A stretch of 64,000 nucleotides of DNA, taken from positions 372,001 to 436,000 of the forward strand of contig JAKSGN010000003.1 in NCBI GenBank assembly GCA_024180945.1, given 5' to 3'. Positions within the stretch are counted from its first letter, which is position 1. Every line of letters begins with the position of its first letter. Positions 56,582-64,000 of the stretch are shown piece by piece. The DNA is from Macrophomina tecta (taxonomy: Eukaryota; Ascomycota; Dothideomycetes; Botryosphaeriales; Botryosphaeriaceae). The translations under genes were made by a program, and so were the position numbers. The notes under the pieces were generated by a model. That model saw only the letters and a program-made list of their open reading frames with translations. It was not told the origin of the DNA and made no database searches.

Positions 56582-58262
56582 TCACCTACTCGACGCTCTA
56601 CTCGTATTCCCACTGCTCCCACTCCCGCCAACACTCTCTTTCCTCTTAACACTCACCCTCGCCGCATCTCCACCCTTCACATCTGTAATTGTCGTTGTCA
56701 CGACATCACTCCTCAATCCCATCGCCACATCTCCCCTCTCCACTGCCTCCCTCCCAGCAAACTTATCATCGCAAAAGCTCGGGCTATGCGGCTGCGCCGA
56801 CTCGATATCGTAATCGACCTGCCGCCAAATCTCCAGCGGCATGCTCGGCCCGTGCTCGCCATAGCTGGTATTGATAGCCTCCTGGCTATCCCTCCCATCG
56901 CGGGTGGACATGACGCCTCCGTGCTGGGTCGACCCGGAATGCAAGCTCTGCAGCGTCCTGTCCCTGACGGACCGCAGCCGACTAAAACGCTGCGACCCCC
57001 TCGTCGCCGCGCTCTTCCTGTGGGCACTCTTCGACGACGATGAGGGGCCCATGGCCGTCTTGTTGCCGTACTCGTCGTACATGTACCGGTCCTGGCCGCC
57101 CTGCCCCTTGTAGTTCGACGCCGAGTTGGTCCACGAGCCGCCCAGCCCGGTCGCGGCGATGAGCTTGCGGAAGAGCGGCCAGCAGCAGGTCGCGTTGGCG
57201 ACGTAGATGCCGGTGCTGCTCTCGCGCACGTACCAGATCATGTAGACGGTCGACCCCGGCAGGATCCAGTTGTAGGTCTTGTTGAGGACGGCGGCGACGA
57301 CGTTGAAGAGGCCGAGCGAGAAGACGGCGCACAGCATCAGCTTCTTCTTGCGCTTCATCTGGGCCTTCCAGATGAGGGGGAGAGGAATAAGGATAAGGAG
57401 CAGGTCGGAGGAGGCGTTGAAGACGAGGATGGTGATGCAGTAGTGGCCGTAGTTGGCGCATTGCGGGTTGGAGGGGGGCAGCGCCCAGTATTGGTTGAAG
57501 GGCCGACACCAGACGCCGAAGAAGGTGATTTGGATGATCAGGTAGCCCAGCGCGACGTAGGCGGCGACGAGTTTGTTGAAGAGGTTCTCGCGCAGGCCTT
57601 GCGTCATGCGGTGGTAGAGGATCAGCAAGCTGGCCTTGGTGCCCCATTGCGCGTGGATCATGCACTGCTCGACGGCTAGCGTGATCTTGCTGCCGAAGAT
57701 GCGGCTGCGCACTTCAGCTGGGTCGGCGAGCACGGTAGCGAGCTCGGAGGGGTCCATGAGGTTGCTGGCGAAGCGGATGTTGAAGTTGAGGAGGACGATG
57801 AGCGCGGTGTAGAAGAGGAATGTCACAATCATGACGTAGTCATCGACTGGTCTCTTCTTAGTATTTTGGGGGGGTTCGCAAGTAGTAGTAGTAGTAGTAG
57901 TAGCAGGCGGACTTACAGGCAAGTCGCTTGACAGAACCCGTTGTTATTGCCCTTGACCATCTGGAAGCTGTTAGAAATGTGCTAATCGATTGGAGTGAGG
58001 TCTGTTATAAAAGCATCGCAACCGAGACCGTGAGCACGGAAAGTCGGAGCATTTGTCCAGACAAGGTATTCAGAAGGTTTGATGACACTCGTGTCTGGGC
58101 AAATGCTCTAATCCGCCACCGCGAAGTCTTGTTACAATGCTTAAGAGAGCGGCCTCGTACTTGAAATACTTACAATCTACCAACGAAGAAGAGGAGTGCG
58201 AAGACATAGAAGCAAATGCTCTCGATGAGCACTTCCTCATGACTAGGATCACCCTTGGCCAT
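56582..58262 (-). CDS. Pth11-like rhodopsin-domain integral membrane protein (465 aa, three exons)
   Basis: Seven-helix fungal plasma-membrane protein of the SAT4/Pth11 (rhodopsin_N) family, thought to act as receptor-like sensors. Exons 58181-58262, 57917-57967 and 56582-57846 total 1,398 nt in frame. The second intron (57847-57916) hides a polythreonine artefact; splicing at ACCAG with branch TACTAAG gives SVKRLAFDDYVMIV, the family's conserved (W/F)DDY after helix 1. Exon 1 gives MAKGDPSHEEV and the first helix ICFYVFALLFFVASRW. Later: CMIHAQWGTKASLLILYHRM, the helix with WCRPFNQYW, and DLLLILIPLPLIWKAQMKRKKK. The ~170-residue cytosolic tail is Ser/Arg-rich. Most family members have similar architecture; ligand unknown. 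Confidence 0.87.
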
Positions 58263-61200
58263 GACGGAAAGGGCTTCGATTAGCCCGATGCAATGGGGGC
58301 ACCGACAACGGCGAAGGTGGCGAACTCCAGAGTGCGGGGCTGAGCGGAGTCCCCCTTGACTACCTCCGCATGTAGGTTGGGACAAGCTTTGACTTGGGAT
58401 AGCGCGACGGGCGGATGAAGCGGGGATGGAGCGGAGGTGATATAAGCAGCAGGCAGCGGTAAATGAGCGGCAGGAGGGAGCGAGCGGTAGGGCTGGAGGA
58501 GCTGAGGTGGTCCAAAGGAGCGGAGAGCGCGGAGGTCGCTCGAGGGCACGGAAATGCTCGGCTGACAATTGTTTGTGTAGCGTGTGATGGAGCTTCTAGT
58601 CGGGCAGTGATGATGAGTCGTGTGGGTCTTTTGGAAATCAATATTCGGGAGGGAGTGGAAGACGGAAAGGGTAAAGCTGGGCCGAATGAGGGAAAAGATG
58701 GACTGACTATGGCAGATCTTCAACGCACAAACTCAGAACAATGACGATGGTTGGAGAAAGACGCGGTGTGGAGGTGCAGCGGGGTGAGAACGAAGGCTTA
58801 TGCTCGTGCAACGGCCGAGTGAGATGCTGTGGGACGCGAGAGACAGGCGACGGCCGAGGTCACGGCATGGTGCATTCGGCGGGACAAAGGTCGAGAAGAA
58901 GCGGGCGCAAGAGGAGGCAAGCATTTCCAAGCGGCACAGCAGGTTAAAGGGCAAGAGGGCACGGCGATGCCGTTGGCGCGGCTCCGGGCAGTCCCATCTC
59001 GGGGGCGCCATTGGCTTGGGGGGAGAGGGCTGGCAGTGAGCGAACTGCCCTATCAGGCCGCAGTCGCGAGCTTCGTTCTCTCGCCTTCGCCTTGCGAGTG
59101 GGCCCAGGGAGATGGCGCGCAGAGCACGCTATGCTCGCGGGAGACGTTGCGGCCGGCGCTTGTCCAGTTGCGGGCTAAAAACGTGGCAGGCGAGAGTGAT
59201 TTGCGGCTGCTCTCTGCCCTGCACGACGTGTTTCCTCCCTTCACCCACCACCCACCGCCCACCACCACCGCCTTCCGCAGGAGAGACGACGGAGCACCCG
59301 CTCAGCGCTGATCGCCATGGCTGTTTGTCCGGCCGTCCGCAATCCTCCCGGCTGACGGCAACCCCAACACTGCCGATCTGTGCGAGAGGTCAACCCCCGA
59401 ACCGCGAGCTCCGGCTCCGGAGACGCCTGCACGCCACACTCAGCCGCACGTTGCAGCCCTCTTCCTTCTGACGCGGCCCTTGCCCTAACCAGTCGAGCCC
59501 ACTCTTGCGCCGCCTCAGCCGCCCTGACAAGTTCCTTTGACACGCCAGAACTACCTCACGCCGCTATCGTGACCACGATGAGAGACGCCACAGCGCTCTC
59601 CCCGCCATTCCAGACGCGGACAGTAATCCACAGCTCCCTCGACCTGTCCAAAGGGGCCCCCGGCCCAGCGGGCCACTTTGGCAGCAATTCGGCCGTACTT
59701 GCAGCCTGCCGTTCCTGATGCTTGGTTGCTTTTTCATCGTCCTGTTCAACTGATGTCCCGAGCGGCCACGCCGTCGCCTGCATCTGTCCTTGGGGTCCTT
59801 TACCCTCCCCCGCAATGGAAAAACACCGCGAGCCACAAGGACGAATCTCCTGCAGATCAATGTGGGTTGACGCTGATGGGCCCATTTTGTGACGGCAGCC
59901 CCGAGCTTTGGCTGCCAGCATCGCGAGATCTGATCGAACGCCGCATCGACGAGTGCCCAGGAGACGTGCAAGAACTCCTGCCAAACGCAGCATGTGCTGC
60001 ATGTCGCTAAGCTGAGAAAAACTCTGCCGCTGGGCCCTTGAGCCAAAAACTGCTCCTCGACCTGGGATTGGCGAATCCGCGAACGTCCCTGCGTCATGCA
60101 AGGCACAGCACATCGCCACGAAAAAGCACTATTCGCTGCGAACGCTCTAATCTGCCGCAGCCACAAAAAGAACGCATCCTCCTCCCTCTCTCACTACTTC
60201 GGCCTTCTTCCCAGAGCTCCCAGCCGCCAATGACGCCTTCCTGCTGCCGCCAATGCTCCTATCACTCTCGAACCATTGCCATCGCGCCACCAGGAACCAC
60301 ATCTCCAGAACCAGTCCCCATTCACAGAGATCCAAAAGGCCCGTCGTCGCATCCTTCTGCGGGAACTTTGCATAATAGTCGTTCCTCTCGGCCCATCCCC
60401 CCCGAAGCGTGGGACGGGAGGGCGGTAAATCAGAAACCGCGCCGCCGAAAGGATTCAGGTAGGATCTGTGCGAATCAATCCCCGGCCGCGCACTGATTAG
60501 ATTTCCGGACCACTACCCGGAGCCACGCGCGCATGCGTAAGGTGGCGCCCGTTTGCTTCCAGGAAGGGCGATTCTGCCCTGCGTCGTGCGGCGTAGTAGG
60601 GAGTTCGCATGTACGTGCTGCGGCGCAGTAACGTTGCAGCAGCGGGGGAGCTGCACATCGGAGCGAGGGGTCTACGACTTCGAATCTTCTCCAGCGCCAA
60701 GCTAGCGCTGCTTCTCTTGCATACTAGATACAAACTTGCTATGCGCGCCAGCTACACGGGAGAGCACACGATCACCCGCTCCCGCCATCGCGGGAATTCC
60801 GAGCCCACCCGATCTTCTACGCTAGAACCATGCGCCGGGCCAGAGCCGGTTCGGCGGGTGGCTTGCCTATCTGCCTTCCCTCGCTATTTCCCCCTAGTGC
60901 TCTCGTACTGCAGCCGTGCTGGCGGCAGACCTCTGCGAACTTAACGTCTGTGCCGGTTTCCTCCCACTGCGCTTCGCGCTTCGTCCCCACCGGGACGCGA
61001 ACGCGTGTACCTATGCGCTAGGAAAATAGACCATGATGTCCCCTCTCCACTTCGGCTCATCTTCGCAGAGAACTACGTATGTGCGCCACCCCGCCCACTT
61101 GCCGTGTCTGTCCTCGGGGGCCAGTAGTGAGGTGGAGGGAAGGTTGGTGGTTTAGGGTTCAACTTAGGCGAATTACTACTGCGAGTGCCGATGTAGGAGC

Positions 61201-62428
61201 GCATGGGGCGACAGCCGGGAATGAGACGAGAGGTGAGGTAGGTTTTTAGCGGAGAGGCGAATAAACTTCTTTCGTCGCTTCTCTCACGTTGCCGCGTCGG
61301 ACAGATGCGTGATCCTCATTTTCAGGTCCCGACATATCGATGCCCTAGTACTGTGTGGCGAGCGGGGTGGAAAAGGCTAGTGTCGTTGGGCGTCCGTCGT
61401 CTCCTTGTTCTGCCTCGTCGCTCTCCTTACCGTCGGAGATACCTGCTCTGAGGTATTTTTTCTCAAGAAGCCTCCTTCCTTCCTCAAAGTTCCTCCTGCG
61501 GGGAGAAAAGGGAGAACCGTCGCGAGATTGAAGGATGCAGAAGGGCCGCGAGAGCACCTCCCCTCATCAGCTCTGGAAATCTCCGCGTCCTCTCGCTAAC
61601 CGCATACAGTGGAAACGAGTGCAGAAGGGAGATGGCCAAAAATAACACTCACTCACGCTGACCACGCGTTGGCCTGCCTCTGCCCAACGGGCTAACGATT
61701 CGACCAGGAGCTCTGTGCGGCGCTCGTGAACCGAGTAGCGGCGAAATGCGAAAGGGGAGAGGAAATACATGGTACGACGTTCGGAGCCTCTTTGTCTGAA
61801 GTAGATGGGCGTCTGAGCGCGTCGCCGATGCGGCTTACAGCAGCAGCCTCCTTCGCCGTTCCGACAGCAGGTCTGCCGAGTGTACGAATGAAGCGGAGGG
61901 AGAGGACAGATCAGGCCCTTGCCGGCAGTTCGAGTCAGTGTGGCAATACACGTAGGGCTGCTGAGGCGGGCAAGGAGGCGGGCGTGCTTGGCGACTGGAC
62001 TGCTGGGTTGTTCGAGATTGCAATCCAAGAGCATCTGCATGTGAAAGGCATCGTCGTGGATCTTAGGCGACCTGTGTAAAGCTGCGTGGGCTTTTTATCA
62101 GGACCCTGGTGAAGCATGACGGGGTTCTGCTATGTGTTGCTGGCGCGAAAGGCAAGATTTCGCTGGTTTGAGCGCACCTCCAGCACGCACTTCAATACTT
62201 TCAGCTTGTCACTCCATCATACAAGATCGAAGGCCAATCCCACATAACTCACCCAGGGGCAGGGAATCGTGAAGAGAAAGCAAAGAAAAAACATTCGGAT
62301 TCGCAGCATCGTGATTCGCTAGCAATAGCAAATTCAAACTTTCGAGCCTCCCTCGAGGGCCACTCCTCACCTTTCGTTCACTCTCAACATCTCCCTCCCT
62401 CAGAAACGCAGCGCTCACAGAACACCAC
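58263..62428. other. 4.2-kb GC-rich stretch with no supportable gene
   Basis: Many long frames on both strands (for example 59556-60166 minus and 58829-59471 plus) overlap one another in GC-rich DNA, lack domains and lack splice patterns. Could hold long untranslated leaders, a non-coding RNA or genes too diverged for me to see. Confidence 0.4.
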
Positions 62429-64000
62429 TCAGAGCTCTTTCACCCCCTCCTCCTCTTCAACCACGCCCTCGCTGGCCCCAACCTTCCGACCTTCCTTCCC
62501 ACCAACCCACCCATCCACGATCAACCTCGCAACATTCTTTCCCGCCAACGCACTCGTCTCCATCGTACTAATGAACCCCTCCACCGCACTCGTGTACCAC
62601 AACTCCTGATCCAGCCTCACTTCCTCAAACGTCACCCTCGGATACTCGAACGGATAGCTCTCCCAGACCTTCCTATAAATCCACGTCACGTCGCCCGCGC
62701 CCACCGCCTCGCCCACGCCATCTTCCCTATCATCGTTGCTCGCGTCATCCGCGACCCCCAAAATCCGCGCCAAGAATCCGCCCGTCACTGGCGCCGGCGA
62801 GAAGATCTTGTAGAGGTATTCTCGCTGCCCGGTGCGCGGGTTGCGCACGCGGCGCAGCGCCGAGATGCTGAAGAAGCCGGCGGCACCGACGCGCGCAGGC
62901 GAGTCGTCGCCGCGGGCGTCGTCGCTCTTGCCCAGTGTCGTGAGGACGACTTGCGGGACGGGCGTGCCATCAGGCAGGTTGAATGCCGAGGCGGCGAGGC
63001 GGTGCGGCGAGGCGAAGAGCGTGACGTGCAGCTTGACGTAGGGAATGGCGTCGGGGACGTGTTCAGGCAGGGCCGTGATGGAGATGTTGGCGGAGTGGTA
63101 AGGCGCCGCGAGGATCACGGCGTCGAAGTGCTCGGGGGCGCGAAGAGCCGAAGTGGTCGAGTCTTGCGGGATGAGCGTGTAAGTGGCGTCGGAGCGCTTG
63201 ATCAGCGCTGACACGCTGGTGTTGAGACGGATGTCGTGCGTCGCGGCGTGGGCGAGGTGCGAGAAGATGCGCCAGTTGCCGCCGTCGACGCTCATGGCGC
63301 CGTCGGTGGCCATGCAGACCATGGAGAGGAGCCCGTTGATGCGGGCGAGGTTTTGGGCGTAGTTGACGCGGGTGCTGTGGAGGAGGTTAGCCTGATGTTC
63401 AACGTGTAATAATGTAGCCTTCTTATGGAGAGGTGGGTTGGTCGTCTGGACGTGAATGTGCCCGCGTACTGTGGCATGCAAATCCAGACGGCTGCCTCAA
63501 CTCTCCAATATGCCGAAGACCCAGTCTTCGCTCACCTCGCCTGCACCACATCATGCGCAAACGCGCCTCCAATCCCATTCTTCCTCAGGAACTCCTCCCC
63601 CGTCGCAGCCGTCGCGTTAACCAGCCCCAATTCATGCACCTTCTCCGTCAACGACGCCCACGGGAAATGCGGCTCCTCATACATCTGCAAGAACGTGCCC
63701 ACTGTCTTCCGCATCAACCGCATGGCGCGTATCGGCGCGAGTCCATACTTCCACATCAGCTTCGCCTTATCGAGCCAGCCCATGTCCTCCGGCGCCGTCA
63801 ACACAAACTCATGCCCGTCCCACACACCCATGAAGTCGCGCCCATTGTCTGACTCGTCTTCGTCTTCGTCGACGATCACCTCGCTGTAGCCGTTTGACGA
63901 CAGGTTGAAGTGTGCGACGGCATCCATAAGCACCCGGTTGACGGAGACAAAGATGGAGGCGCCCAGCTCGACGGGCAGGGCCGGCGCGTCGTACGCATGC
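62429..64000 (-). CDS. Prenylcysteine oxidase/lyase, C-terminal part; 5' end beyond the window
   Basis: FAD enzyme that cleaves the thioether of prenylcysteines left after breakdown of prenylated proteins, usually in vacuole/lysosome. Visible exons: 63536-64000 (open to the window edge) and 62429-63374, joined over a 161-bp intron (donor GTGAGC, acceptor CACAG) to give DVVQASTRVNYAQNLARINGL. Motifs include PVELGASIFVSVNRVLMDAV, MVCMATDGAMSVDGGNWRIF, the substrate-domain FDAVILAAPYHSA, and VWESYPFEYPRVTFEEVRLD near the end. The amino-terminal FAD-binding GxGxxG segment is off the edge. The middle has an Asp/Glu-rich insert (VIVDEDEDESDNG) and the last ~20 residues are Glu-rich. No damage is seen. 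Confidence 0.9.

Noticed and set aside
57847..57922. N-terminus MPVSPPATTTTTTT for the receptor
   Set aside because: It is intron sequence with a trinucleotide repeat; splicing into SVKRLAFDDYVMIV fits the family and adds the missing first helix.
59556..60166. Two overlapping minus-strand frames of about 190-200 aa
   Set aside because: Overlapping frames in GC-rich DNA with no domain.
1..64000. CRISPR arrays, prophage or bacterial defence systems
   Set aside because: No array of spaced identical repeats and the window is clearly fungal nuclear DNA.

Overview
The window looks like nuclear DNA of a filamentous ascomycete (Pezizomycotina, perhaps Dothideomycetes; the class is a guess). The evidence is short GT-AG introns of 50-213 bp with TACTAAC/GCTAAC-type branch sites, fungal-only protein families (Zn2Cys6 regulators, a Pth11-like rhodopsin-domain receptor, a BIO3-BIO1 type biotin enzyme), a 5S rRNA gene standing alone, and long AT-rich blocks almost free of CpA/TpG, which is the mark of repeat-induced point mutation (RIP). 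Gene models were built by joining exons by eye, and the joins close in frame.

Layout. 1-1.2 kb: 3' part of the bifunctional biotin gene (bioDA type). 1.7-2.9 kb: cytochrome P450 pseudogene. 3.4-6.3 kb: complete hAT transposon with perfect 8-bp target duplication and an intact 748-aa transposase. 7.2-9.6 kb: six-exon Zn2Cys6 regulator. 10.4-11.0 kb: small secreted protein with seven to eight 16-residue tandem repeats. 14.2 kb: 5S rRNA gene. 15.3-18.8 kb: stand-alone MIF4G-domain gene split by a second intact hAT transposon of a different family. 19.3-21.4 kb: solo LTR followed 19 bp later by the start codon of a secreted TAP-like alpha/beta hydrolase. 22.0-22.5 kb: unknown small gene. 23.4-25.8 kb: second Zn2Cys6 regulator. 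25.9-33.9 kb: heavily RIP-mutated Ty3/Gypsy chromovirus with paired 476-bp LTRs. 34.3-37.5 kb: divergent casein kinase 1 and aldehyde dehydrogenase genes. 38.5-51.8 kb: nest of dead elements (Fot1/pogo remnant cut by a Ty1/Copia element, itself cut by a second Gypsy chromovirus and by an unmutated solo LTR). 52-64 kb: mostly housekeeping genes: a small unknown gene, TRM10 tRNA methyltransferase divergent from NDUFA13/GRIM-19, a Pth11-like receptor, and a prenylcysteine oxidase running off the right edge.

The genes do not form an obvious pathway or biosynthetic cluster. The main story is genome dynamics: old retroelements were destroyed by RIP (with mutation fading toward outer edges that border unique DNA), while two full-length hAT elements with open transposases are untouched, so they are either recent single-copy arrivals or entered after RIP weakened. 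One hAT has clean-knocked a MIF4G gene, and a solo LTR has replaced the proximal promoter of a protease-like gene. I found no CRISPR, phage or bacterial system.
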